Below, piece by piece: positions 44,211 to 54,787 of a stretch of 64,000 nt of DNA. The notes beneath the pieces are model-generated. The model ran no database searches. It worked only from the letters and a program-made list of their open reading frames with translations, and was not told where the DNA came from. A program made the translations under genes and the position numbers. Numbering within the stretch: the first letter of the stretch is position 1; each line of letters starts with the position of its first letter. This stretch comes from Catonia carolina. Lineage: Eukaryota > Arthropoda > Insecta > Hemiptera > Achilidae. The stretch is taken from positions 85,628,969 to 85,692,968 of the forward strand of contig JAQMRL010000003.1 in assembly GCA_035578175.1 (NCBI GenBank). The letters run 5' to 3'.

Positions 44211-44564
44211 TGTGGCTTTCGGGCCAGCCCAGTCAGTCAGCTGGTAGAAAGTCGCTATTATTTGTCAAGTAACACCGGTTGGGCAAGCGACTTTGTATAG
44301 TGACCAGTTGACAGCCATCCATGAACAAACTCTACTGGGGGGCCCTGTTCAAACTCCTGCCAAATCCACACCAAATAATACAGCGAAAAGCAGCGATCAA
44401 ATTGGGTAGTTGTTAATGATGTACAGTTCCCAATAACAAATAAAAAAAAAGTTATTTTCTGATGTCTACATTTTAATTGAACCTAACTAATTTTTCATTA
44501 TGTTTTTATATATGACCTAATTGTGTTTTTTATATCTTCTTTGGAAATTTTATACTACATCTAT

Positions 44565-44640
44565 TTATATGTAACGTGGTCGCTAATGACCTCGTAGTCG
44601 ATGCGACCTTAAATAAATAAATAAAAATAATAATATTTTC
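44565..44640 (+). repeat. LINE-type 3' tail
   Basis: GTCGCTAATGACCTCGTAGT, then CGATGCGACCTTAAATAAATAAATAAA. The same tail closes SINE copies at 20944-20998, 39288-39346 and (minus) 42720 and 57300. A fainter copy is at 47213-47255. Likely the LINE 3' end recognised by the reverse transcriptase. Confidence 0.75.
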
Positions 44641-45680
44641 ACCAAAACAAACAATTCCCGTCACTGCAACCGCTCTTCTAAACAAACTGAATTTTCCAAC
44701 TTTACCACCAGAATAAGTGGCATCATCTAAAATTTAATTCAATTATTTTGTTATTTACTGAATGAAATCTTGTTACGGATTTTACCAATTCATTTTCGGT
44801 GTTTTTTTTATAGAATCTAAAAAGTGTTCTCTTCATAAGCCTGTAAAAGTTTTAATCCGTTTAGTAGAACTCTGTATTTAAAAACAAACAGAATCTCAAG
44901 TTAAATTACAAACCAGATTTTTCGTTTTAAATAAAAACTATTTAATTAGTGTTCTGTTCTGCCAATCTTGTGTAATACGGTGTTAGTTAAGTAGAATTTT
45001 ATTCTACTTAAATGATTAACGGAGGTCTACTGTATACTTGCCTACGTCTATAAATACTAACGTTGAAAATAATAATTATGATAAAACAAATAATAAATTA
45101 CGTTACATTTCGTTAAATACAAAACTTCAATATTAGTCTGTTAAACTTATCAAATTTCAAAACTTAGATTAGTTTTAACCGAAGAAACTGTTGAATAGTT
45201 TTATTTATAGTTTGTTATGTTAGCTTTATGAAAGATAACCGTTCAGCCTAAGTTTAAAACACTGAAGTAAAGTTACTTAATTACTTTACGCTGCTGAACT
45301 TTTCACATTAATTAATATCGAATCTTTCTATATATTAGGTATTTTTTTAAAGTAATTTTATACACAGTATTAGATTAAAAGCACTCCTTCATTTATCTCT
45401 TTATAAAAATAATATAAAATTTATGTTTCCTCTTCGCCAATAAATATTGTTTTCTCTTATAGCCTCTTCAGCAAGTATTTATTTGTCCTGTTGAAGATTA
45501 ACTACTTAACTTTCACATTCTTGACATAAAGATTTATAGATCTTGTTTGCAGCATCCGTGGTCTAATCCGTGCTACGCTGCAAAGTGGAGGTCCTGATTT
45601 CTATTCTCGGATAGGCTTTTGTAAAAATTTACAGTGTCAAACCTTGACCTAAAATAATCACTAGTCACTAAAATTTTCCC
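44641..45680. other. no gene; contains source of an 87-bp duplication
   Basis: AT-rich. 44883-44969 is copied exactly into family A copy A8 (45766-45852). Nothing else recognised. Confidence 0.6.
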
Positions 45681-46155
45681 CTTAACAGGCAGGTGGAGTG
45701 TTAAATTATTTACACTCGATCTGCTAGTTCCAGGGCTACAAAACATAGTTCTCTTTCTCATTACCAACAAACAGAATCTCAAGTTAAATTACAAACCAGA
45801 TTTTTCGTTTTAAATAAAAACTATTTAATTAGTGTTCTGTTCTGCCAATCTTCATCCAAAGTGAGTTGGTTGACTCATAGTCAACCAATTATATGACTGT
45901 CACATTTAAGAACAGAAAAGGTAGAGGTGTAAAGACACTAGTCAGAGTTATCTCCTCTGAATTTCATTATACAGCCAGAGCCTGTAGTGAATGAAGTGAA
46001 GATGTCATGTACAGGGTGGAAATTAGATAGTTTTCTGTGAGCCTGACATGCTGATTAGCATAGGCTACTTCTGTACTCAGTGAGGAAGGCAATGGTGAAT
46101 CACCTTACTCTTCGTTTTACTTACTAAAGCCTCTAGAAATTCAAACCAGCCTTTA
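45681..46155 (+). mobile_element. family A copy A8 with templated insert
   Basis: Full-length A copy (CCCTTAACAGGCAGGTGG to CAAACCAGCCTTTAAG) interrupted at TTCTCATTA | CATAGTCAACCAATT by about 125 bp. The insert comprises an exact 87-bp copy of 44883-44969 plus a short snap-back palindrome (TTGGTTGACT-CAT-AGTCAACCAA). Confidence 0.9.
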
Positions 46156-46458
46156 AGTTGTATCGCACATAATTAGTCATTAATTATGTTGCTGATAAAT
46201 AAATGTATTTTTATATTAACAAAGGAAATAGTTTATTTAAACATCCGTTAAAAGTAAGATTCGTTATAAAAATAAAGAGAACAATCAATTAAATGTAACC
46301 GCTAGCTCATAAATATATATTAATATTCCCGACATAATAGTGATACATTTTTATGTATGTTTGTGTCGGCAAAAATTTGGTAAATGTTTGTGTGGGGAGA
46401 AGTTCGTTACTTGTCTAAATAACCCATTAAAAGTAAAATTAATGTGTCGATGTTTAAG

Positions 46459-46513
46459 TAAGCAATCACTACACCATAATATTAATTTGTATTGTATGTA
46501 GTAATTGCTTACA
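46459..46513. repeat. hairpin-forming inverted repeat
   Basis: GTAAGCAATCACTAC and GTAGTAATTGCTTAC pair over 14 of 15 positions around a ~24-nt loop. It lies directly before a possible LTR. Confidence 0.75.
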
Positions 46514-46514
46514 C

Positions 46515-46935
46515 GTGTCTTGTAATTTTTAACGGAAAATGAGACCTTCGAAACTTAAAAGAAGCGTTCTCATTGGTCCAACGTCATACTTAGAGGGGGT
46601 TGTACCGAGTTTATATATAGAGGGCAATTGTAATTTTTCAGGAGTTCGTTAATTTAATTTCAATAGTGGAGTTCATTGAATTCAATAGAGAGAGTTCATC
46701 GTTAATTTAACAAGTAGATTATGGCTTGAGTTAAAGAGTTCACTAGTTTCAATGGATCAGAGTTTGTTAATTTCAATGGATCAGAGTTCGTCGTTAATCT
46801 TAATAGTTTGATAGTTTGGCGTGAAGTGAAACAGTTTTTAAATCATTATTGTTTTATTATTTATTTTAAAGTTAATTAAAGGCGGTATTCTAATAATTTA
46901 TATTGTGAGCTGCGGGGAACATCAATGTTACATCA
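46515..46935 (+). mobile_element. possible solo LTR with core promoter
   Basis: From TGTAATTTTTAACGG to AACATCAATGTTACA (TG...CA-type ends). It contains TTTATATATAG (46610-46620) and, about 26 nt downstream, TTCAGGAGTTCG, a TATA-plus-initiator arrangement typical of arthropod LTRs. It then has repeated GAGTTC(A/G)TCGTTAAT and TTTCAATGGATCAGAG units. No matching TSD or partner LTR found, so assignment is tentative. Confidence 0.4.
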
Positions 46936-48340
46936 GGTTTTTATAGAATAATCATATAAAGTTTGAATTGTTAATATTTTTCTATCTTGTCCTTATCATT
47001 GTTTAAGTAATTAAAATATTTATGTATTTTAAAATTAATATGTTATTTTTATTTTTATTCTGCATTGCATGAATTTTCCATTCCTTTCAATTATTCGACC
47101 GAAGTCACGTCTTTGGAACAGTATTGTTTTCTTAAGTTTTAATTTTGTTTTTAATTGTATGTTACCATACAGATTTTATAACGGTACAAAGTTAATAATC
47201 TAAACAACAACAATGACCAAAATGTTGATACGACTTTAAAAATAAACTAAAAATAAAATCCTCGTCATTTAAATATTCCAGTAGCCTACATAATGTCTTT
47301 CTTCTTTGACACATTTACTGAAAAATGAAATAGGCCTACATAAGGTAATATCAACAGAAATATTTAAACAACTTTCTTAACACACAGTGAAAAACGGAAA
47401 ATGAAAATATTTTTTGACATAACGATTAGCTACATCTTCCATCAAGTTTTCAATTTGGTGATTCACATTAAGTGCTAAGCAAAAAATGGTTCAGGATCGA
47501 TTACCAGTTAGGATCTGGAAATCTTTAAACCAAACAAAGAGACATATAATCCATTGTAGCCGCTATGATCAATTAAAATCAAAAACGAATTAAGATTTTA
47601 CAAAACCATAACCATACTTATTTCTGTATCACAATTTATTTGTTAAAAATATGATTAATTTATGGAAGAAAGAACGTTAAATAATAACTCTGAACGGTGA
47701 ATTTACTGTTGCGTTACTTCAAAGATGTGAGTTCACCGTTCTTACCATTACCAACTTTACTTCTTCCAAAATAAGGTTTATAACCTTTATATTGTTCATA
47801 AAGTTTTGATTGTCTTAAAGCACAGGTGGAAATTCTGCATCTTATGAAATTAGATTACATAACACGCGAAATAAATTAAATGTTATTACACCTATGGAAA
47901 ATAAAGTCATATTACAAAAATTGTTAAAATCCCTTACTTCTAAGCTATTTAATCAATTGTTAGAAAAATTAAAATATTCCCCAAATTTAAATAATTTTAA
48001 AAATGAATAGTTTAATCGTTTCTTTTTCTACTAATGAACAAATGAAATAGATATATATTTGTTTTTGGTATTAATGAATTTTGTGTACATTTTTATGTTA
48101 ACGTTTGGCCTTAATCACTGATTTCTTTTCTTTTTTATATAGCCTAATTTTAAAACTCAGTGTATGTTAAACCTAATGATGGTTATCCGTCATCTAGTTT
48201 TCAAAACCTTTCCTAATTCTGTCACCAGTTTTAAGTTTATTTTAGTCACTACTATTATTTTTATTGCATTAAATTATTTAAGCTTTTAAAATAGAAAGAA
48301 ATCTTTGTGTTGTTGGTGGTAACTTTTAAAATTTTCATCG
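46936..48340. other. no gene; faint SINE tail at 47213
   Basis: AT-rich. 47195-47255 (CTAAACAACAACAATGACCA...TTGATACGACTTTAAAAATA) resembles SINE/LINE 3' tails. Rest unrecognised. Confidence 0.35.
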
Positions 48341-48562
48341 ATCATTTTGTTTTTTCCGTTCGTCACACCCAGATGTCAGAAACTACAAGAGATAGCAACT
48401 AATAATTTTCGGATTCATAATATGCATAAAACGTTAGTTGGCCTAAATTTGGTTTGAAGTTCTGGTTTTGATCGGAAGTGGCCCAAAACCAGAACTTAAG
48501 AAAACAAAGTCAGAAACTACAAGATATAGCAACAAACAGTTTTCAGATTCGTAATCTACACA

Positions 48563-48903
48563 TCTAAAAAACATAGTTCTGTTTCTTATCACGTGGTAAG
48601 CTAATTATAAAACTGAACTAATTAAGAACAGAAGAGGTAAAGGTGTAAAAGACGCTAGTCAGAGTTATCTCCTCTGAAAGTAATGAATTTCATTATTCAG
48701 CCAGACCCTGTTGTGAATTAAGTGAAGGTGTCATTTGCAGGGTGCAGAATAGATGTTTTTCGGAGGGCCTGGCATGATGATAAGCATAGGCTACTTTTGT
48801 TCTCAGTGAGGAAGGCAATGTTAAACCACCTTATTCCTCGTTTTACTTTTTAAAACCTCTTGAGGTTCAAACCAGCCTTCCGGCTGTTAACCTAAACTAT
48901 AAC
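48563..48903 (+). mobile_element. family A copy A9, 5'-truncated
   Basis: Begins inside the family at AAAAAACATAGTTCTG and runs to CTGTTAACCTAAACTATAAC. Exact 10-bp TSD AATCTACACA (48553-48562, 48904-48913). Truncation with intact TSD points to incomplete reverse transcription. Confidence 0.94.
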
Positions 48904-48954
48904 AATCTACACAAAAAGTTACTAGGCTTGGGTTGGAACTCACTGGATGTTTTT

Positions 48955-49122
48955 GTTTTTGTTTTACGTCTTGATTGTTTTACAATTATTGCTGTTAATA
49001 CAGATGGTGAAAAGGATGATACATGAAGATGAGTGATGAAAAAATACCAGACCTGACTGGGAATCAAACCCGGGATCCCCGCGTAGAACCAGTTGAGCTA
49101 ACCACTCCACTAACGGGCCGGC
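48955..49122 (-). mobile_element. tRNA-derived SINE (E-type), minus
   Basis: The minus-strand head GCCGGCCCGTTAGTGGAGTG, A box TTAGCTCAACTGG, and B box GGGTTTGATTCCCAG precede the CCATCTGTATTAACAGCAAT tail. Close relative of 38795-38940 and 10088-10172. Confidence 0.85.
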
Positions 49123-49290
49123 GTAGATCTGACTGAATGGATTAGATTTTTGACTGAAAGTAGCCAGAAACCAGAAGTCAAGAAATCAAAAATCGGAATT
49201 TGGAAACGAAAATAACGGGATTCAATTTCTCTGAAAGAGTTGATACAGAAATCACTAATGATTTTTGTAAACCTTTGTAAAAATTTCAAC

Positions 49291-50428
49291 CAGCCATGAG
49301 ACGCATCTATTCATGAAAGGGACATTTTGTAATTGTGTCGTATATATTATTTTGGTGAAGAAATAAAATATATTATTATTTGTATTATTATACACGAACT
49401 GGCTGTAAAATATAGTCCATTACTTTCAACGAATGACCTGCTTCTCTACCATTTCGGTATTCAAACGCTTTTGTCATTTTTCAAATAAATACAAAAAACA
49501 GAATTCTTGTTATAACCCTCTGTTCGGAAAGTCGACTGTACAACAATATTGATATTATATTTCTAATTAATGAAATTATGATAAATTTAGAAAATGTGAA
49601 AGAAGTAAGAAAAAACTTCCTAACTTTTGAATAGAATATTAATTTTTTGAATGAGATTAAATATTCAAAAAAGAGACGTTATATCAATCGTGAGGGCTAA
49701 TGAAAGTATTTTGACGTACAACGTATTTCTCTTAATTTTATAATTACTATTTTCCTTACTCCCTCCCTCCCTTTAATTTCTCTTTCTTTTGTAACTTTTA
49801 ATTAACAGTTTCATCGGCTCATTGAAGGAATGAACTTCGTTTTGTTTCCCTTCGTTTATATTAGACCGGCATTAGAATGCTTTGTATAAAGTAATTACCC
49901 GGTAGTAAATGATACCAGGAAAGGAGAATAAAGAAGATTTTGTTTTTACCCCTCGTACTGGATCAAACTTAACTACACACGCAGCGGCACATACTCAAAC
50001 ACACGCTTCGGTACTCTTTAAATAGTCTATACGAGGGAAAAGGATGATGGGAGTTTGTGTCTGGGTTTATTTAAAATGTAAATTACTTTGTATTCTATCT
50101 TAATTAAAATAATTAATTACTTAATTAACGGGTTAATTAATTATCAGTCTATTGTTTAAATACAGTGTACTTGAAACCTACTTAAACTTCACTTATTTTT
50201 GTATATTGTTAAGTGAATCTATCTATTAACTATATTATCGTTTCTTAATTTTCTAATTTTTTTGATATTAAAATACTGCTTTATACTATATCTTACCTTA
50301 AAAGATCAACTCTAAAAATAAAACAAATACTATATATACACCATTATTTTAAAATTTTAAAAAATTATATTTAAATTCTCAAACACACTATTTAGGCTTA
50401 CACTTTGACCGAAAACTTATATATAGGA
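49291..50428. other. no feature recognised
   Basis: AT-rich. A short pyrimidine-rich CTCCCTCCCTCC run at 49756 and TTAATTAA-rich stretch near 50100-50140. No gene seen. Confidence 0.4.
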
Positions 50429-50760
50429 TGATTCAAAACTATACGGCAATCTCTTGGGATCTCATTCTATAACTAAAAATAAGAAAAAAAGTTCAAATAA
50501 ACATATGCCTGAAAACGCTGAGCGAGTTACGGCTAGCGAAAAATTTCACCTAGAAATCTGTACCCTCGGTGAAGTAAGGCCGTATAAAAATGTTAAAGGT
50601 AGTTACAAAGATACAAGTACGATTGTTTCTTATGTTTTGTAATCTGAAAAATTGAATAAAATTGGTTCCAGAGCTGTAAATGCAATACTTTCAGAGATAT
50701 TCTACATAAAACACAAGAATTGGTGCAAAGAAATAACACATTTTTCTGTTTAACGTAAGA
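50429..50760 (+). repeat. probable transposon-derived segment
   Basis: ATAGGATGATTCAAAACTAT, CGGCAATCTCTTGGGATCTC, AAAAGTTCAAATAAACATAT and GCCTGAAAACGCTGAGCGAG resemble, from memory, the terminal region of a common arthropod element that starts with a GTTCAAA...CGGCAATCTC motif. Contains a 62-codon frame of doubtful meaning. No partner copy in the window. Confidence 0.35.
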
Positions 50761-50984
50761 TTACTTCCATAAATGGTAAATAAAGGTGCATTTTTTCTTA
50801 AATAAATTTGTAGAAAATTTAATTCTGAAAATTTTCATGTGAATTACTTAGGAAAAAATGAATAATAGATATTGAAATTTCGCTTTATTTAAAATCAAAA
50901 CAGACGCACATAAAACGCACATTCTTAACTGCATAAAATATTAACTAATATTTAGGTAGGGAAAAAGAGCTGTTCGTACATGGA

Positions 50985-51430
50985 ACGCACATGTTTCACA
51001 CACTAGCCACAAACTCTAAACACGCTTCTATCAACTGAAACGCTTACTCGATAGATGTACTAAATTAAAAATGTCACACAAATTAACAATCTACAAGACA
51101 GTCTTTAGACCAATCTGAAGATATGGAGTTCAACTTTGGGGATCTGCTAAACCTTCACACACGAAACGTATACTACAAGCGATTTAAAACAAGTTTCTAC
51201 GAGCGATAACGCAATGCCCTTTTTACGTCACAAACTTAATGTTACTCAAAGACTTACAAATATCATACGTAAATGACGTCGCGGAACAACTATACTAGAT
51301 GATGCACGACAAATTTGAATTACATGACAACCTTCTCATACAAAACATGTACACTAGGACGATACCGGGTACTCAGCAGAGACTTTTAAAGCATCTCTGG
51401 CCAAGGGATCTTCTTGGTCAATTTTACGAC
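50985..51430 (+). pseudogene. jockey-like LINE reverse-transcriptase relic
   Basis: Across stops: CTKLKMSHKLTIYKTVFRPI, RYGVQLWGSAKPSHTKRILQ, NKFLRAITQCPFYVTNLMLL, KDLQISYVNDVAEQLY, and RLLKHLWPRDLL at the C terminus. Same blocks as at 38395 and 29216 (KL.IYK...PI..YG.QLWG; W..DLL). Several in-frame stops, so inactive. Confidence 0.82.
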
Positions 51431-51499
51431 AGTAGATTAATGTTAACTGCAAGCTCTGGCAAGCATTTCAAGTTATATTTAGAGATTTAGCGTCATATT

Positions 51500-52544
51500 T
51501 AGAAATTGTTGTAATAACAGATACTAAATTATCAATTAAGTGTCAAAAAAATTTGTATTCTTTTCAAAATTTAATAGAAAATTAACAGATCAAATCAATC
51601 ATGTAGTAACTTACAGTTAATGTCAAGACGAAACTTAACACGCCGCTATCTACGAAGAAAATAAATTAGAGATCTACCTAATTCCAAAAAAAATGATAAT
51701 GCTTAAAAATTTTAGTATATTATTTTTCATTGTACACGTTTTAAAAAACTTTAAAAGTTCTTTTTTGTAATTTATTTTATTTTGGATAGTAAATGGGGTG
51801 AGTTATGTTGAACAAGGGACGTAAATTACGATGAATGAGATGTTTTGAAAATCGCTTAAAGACTGAAACGCCGATGGAATAGAGACATGATACATTAATA
51901 CGAACATTATTACGTAGGCCTATACAAAAATATAGTTTAAATGAATACATTTATCGTTATTTGGAGAACTATCGCTGGGTGGTGCTCAAAACCATTAACG
52001 CTGTTAGTTTTTTTTAAATATTTTTGTTAATTTAGTTGTGAACGTTTTTGCTGGTTGTTCTTGTACAGTTGCAAAATAAATAAAGTAATAAAAAAAATTC
52101 TAAGAAATAAGTACCTACCTGAGAAAACGGATAATTTTTTAATATTTGCGTTATTTCACCGCGTAATGAAAATATACCTGTAGAATTTGTAAAGCTACAA
52201 TGATTTGACACGGTTTAATTTACCCTTAATATTTTTTCTTTAAAAATCAATAAAATTTCGACAGAGAATTGGCATAGAAAATACACATCACAAAAATACG
52301 GCACAATTCAAAACTCCGCTTTCATTGACTGAATTGATTACAGAACAGACGTTCAAATTGTTTCTAAAGAATTAAATACGTACAAACAAATCAAAGACAA
52401 GACCAATTTAGACTTCGAAGTACAATTTATGTGTTGTTAAACACAATGACCCAATTATGTCACGTATAGCGCACTACAAAATTAATATTTTACGTCATAT
52501 AATATGTATAGTTACACTCACACACTTTAATGTTGATGATGTTG
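51500..52544. other. no feature recognised
   Basis: AT-rich, no gene or repeat recognised. Confidence 0.4.
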
Positions 52545-52725
52545 TTTGTATTGTCAGCTGTTCGGAAAGTTCTGGAATAATGTAATTGGAACCTTCCAGA
52601 AGGATAACTTAGCAACCTATATGAATAAGTGTGCACTAGTGAAGCGTTGTTGTATATTGTTCAAGACTTTGTGCTGTTAGTTGAATAAAGTCTTTTCTCT
52701 TCAGAGTTTTGATATCTTATTATTT
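52545..52725 (+). mobile_element. compact promoter/terminator unit, possible solo LTR
   Basis: In order: two perfect three-unit heat-shock elements, a TATA-like CTATATGAATAAG (52618-52630), a short GC-balanced body, and AATAAA (52684-52689) followed by a T-rich stretch. This U3-R-U5-like order suggests a small LTR; ends and TSD could not be fixed. Confidence 0.4.
52565..52601 (+). promoter_or_regulatory. two perfect heat-shock elements
   Basis: GAAAGTTCTGGAA (52565-52577) and GAACCTTCCAGAA (52589-52601) each fit GAAnnTTCnnGAA exactly, the trimeric HSF binding site. They are 24 bp apart and lie about 20 bp upstream of a TATA-like motif. Confidence 0.6.
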
Positions 52726-53164
52726 TATAATGATCAATCAAACTTCCGTGGCGTTAACTATAAATTTCACAGACATAGCAAATAATAATTACATTAATTT
52801 TATTAATATTAAAATTTGCACGTACACTAATTCAGCAGATGCATTCACGACTTAAATCAGGTGATTTGCGGAGAAGACTAAAGCGCCGATTGCTAACAGA
52901 AAATTCTCGAAAGGTAGTTGTGAATATGCTGCAGCAATTTCAACACCAACACGTACATAAATCATTTTACGGTGTAAACAAATTCCTTTCTAAATATTTA
53001 TGGTTGAAAAATATATAAATTTCTAACCTAACGCTGAGACAACTTGTGTAATTTGATACAAATGGTTGGATGATACGCTTATTGAAGTAGCGGTAATAAA
53101 TGAATTGGTGAGTAATAATAATTTTAACATGTTGTTTAAATTTAGACTTATCAGTTTTATGTTG
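52726..53164. other. no feature recognised
   Basis: AT-rich, nothing supported. Confidence 0.4.
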
Positions 53165-54280
53165 ACGTGACCTATATTCCCTTATGGAGTCTCCTGGATG
53201 CAGTTATTTAAAATAATTTAAGACCTTAGCGGATGAAGGTGTTATTTAAAAAAATATAGTTTTAAGGTAAATGCGATCAAAAATCTGAGGCTCCCAACTT
53301 TTTGTGAGTTGGTTGATTGATTTTATTTTGGTACCTACTTATTGTCCCTTCACAAAAAATTGTTATATGAATTTAAAAATACTTCAAATTTTACTTTTCA
53401 ACATTACTCTTCTATATCAGGTTTCTTATACGTAACTTTCCTCTGCATATAACTCCTACATCTACAAAAAATCTGTTTCCTTTGAGAATAGATGAACAGC
53501 TAGTAGGCTACTTCAATAATACAAGACGAAGGTTTCATAAGAGAATTGTTTAAAGGAATTCTTAATAACAGATTTTAGTGATGACGTTTAATGTAAATTA
53601 ACTGTTAATTGTTAACTGTAACTCTAAAATTATAATATCTTCTATTCTACAGGAACAAGGTGATCTACCACTTTATTCAATGTTGTTTAGGTCAACAGCC
53701 GAAAGGCTGGTTTGAACCTCTAGAGGTTTTACTAAGTAAAACGAGGAGTGAGGTTGTTTAACGTTGCCTTTCTCACTCAAACAAAAGTAGCCTATGCTTG
53801 TCAGCATGCCAGGCCCTCCGAAAAGCATCTACTTTCTAATGTACACTTTCTAATGACACTTTCATTTCATTCACCACAGGGTCTGGCTGTATAATGAAAT
53901 TCATTACTTTCAGAGGAGAAAACTCTGACTATAATAATATATCGCTGATCATGTGATAAGAAACAGAACTATTTTTTGTAGTCCTGGAACTAGCAGATCG
54001 AATGCAAATAATTTAACACTCCGCCTGCCTGTTATGGGCGTTTTATACAATACACAAAACAAAATTACGAGATGGTACATGCCACCATTGATCCTCTAGT
54101 ATTTCTTTAAACTGTTAAAAAAGAGCATTCTATGCCACCTAAGTAACTAAATATGCATGTAATATTTATCAATCATGAAAACTTCGTTTTATAAAAAGGT
54201 CACATAGCACTTTCTTCCACTCAGCTCTTCAACTGATTTTACCATTTTCCTTAATTTGCTAATTATTGTTATTTTAAAAT
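53165..54280 (+). mobile_element. element B, copy B2, split by A10
   Basis: Diverged homologue of B1 (19270-20149): GGATGAAGGTGTTATTTAAA, GAGGCTCCCAACTTTTTGTG, GAATAGATGAACAGC, AATACAAGACGAAGGTTTCA, then after A10 CTCTAGTATTTCTTTAAACT and CACATAGCACTTTCTTCCAC. Ends not sharply defined. Confidence 0.7.
53682..54041 (-). mobile_element. family A copy A10, inserted in B2
   Basis: Minus-strand copy from GTTGTTTAGGTCAACAGCCG to CTGTTATGGGCG. It is flanked by a 10-bp TSD with one mismatch (TTTATTCAAT 53672-53681, TTTATACAAT 54042-54051). Has small internal deletions in the CTGACTAGTGTC region. Confidence 0.92.
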
Positions 54281-54787
54281 AACATATTGTGACAATATCT
54301 CAAGGGGAAATATGTTCGAGAATTCTCGAGAAGGACCGAGATTTTTAAAATGTTATTGTAAATAATATAAGTTAACAAATAGTTTCCAAGAAATCGTTAG
54401 AAATATTATGTAGTATATGAAAGGTTAGTACAGGTCTATTGTTCTAATGGCTATTGCGTGAGGGTCGGTATACCTATCTAGATAATTGGCCCTTTTTGTA
54501 ACCTATTTTATTCAATCCTAATTTGTTTACATTTTTGTTAAGATTTATCCAGAAGCGAAAGAAGGATTTTGTATTTTTACCATTATATTAAAAATCTTTG
54601 TTCTTCTCGAAATCTCTATAGCTCATCTGAATAAGTGCAGCCGGTTTAATTAGAGTTAGTCTTTGATCTGCCATCGACGATTTTGATCTTTCATTTAGTA
54701 AGTGAATAATCATACTGTGAACAAGTATGTGTGCGAAGAGATCCAGCGTATATTGCGAACGCGTATAATCGTTGTTAACTTATTAGT
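54281..54787. other. no feature recognised
   Basis: AT-rich; GAGAATTCTCGAGAAGGACC near 54320 holds a small palindrome. No gene seen. Confidence 0.4.

Larger units (their letters stand above)
48345..49290 (+). repeat. dispersed repeat family I, copy I2, interrupted
   Basis: Blocks shared with 9510-9735: CAGATGTCAGAAACTACAAG, TTTTCGGATTCATAATATGC, TTCTGGTTTTGATCGGAAGT, AAGTCAAGAAATCAAAAATC, GGAATTTGGAAACGAAAATA. The first blocks are repeated (48372 and 48510). It is interrupted by family A copy A9 and by a minus-strand tRNA SINE. Confidence 0.6.
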
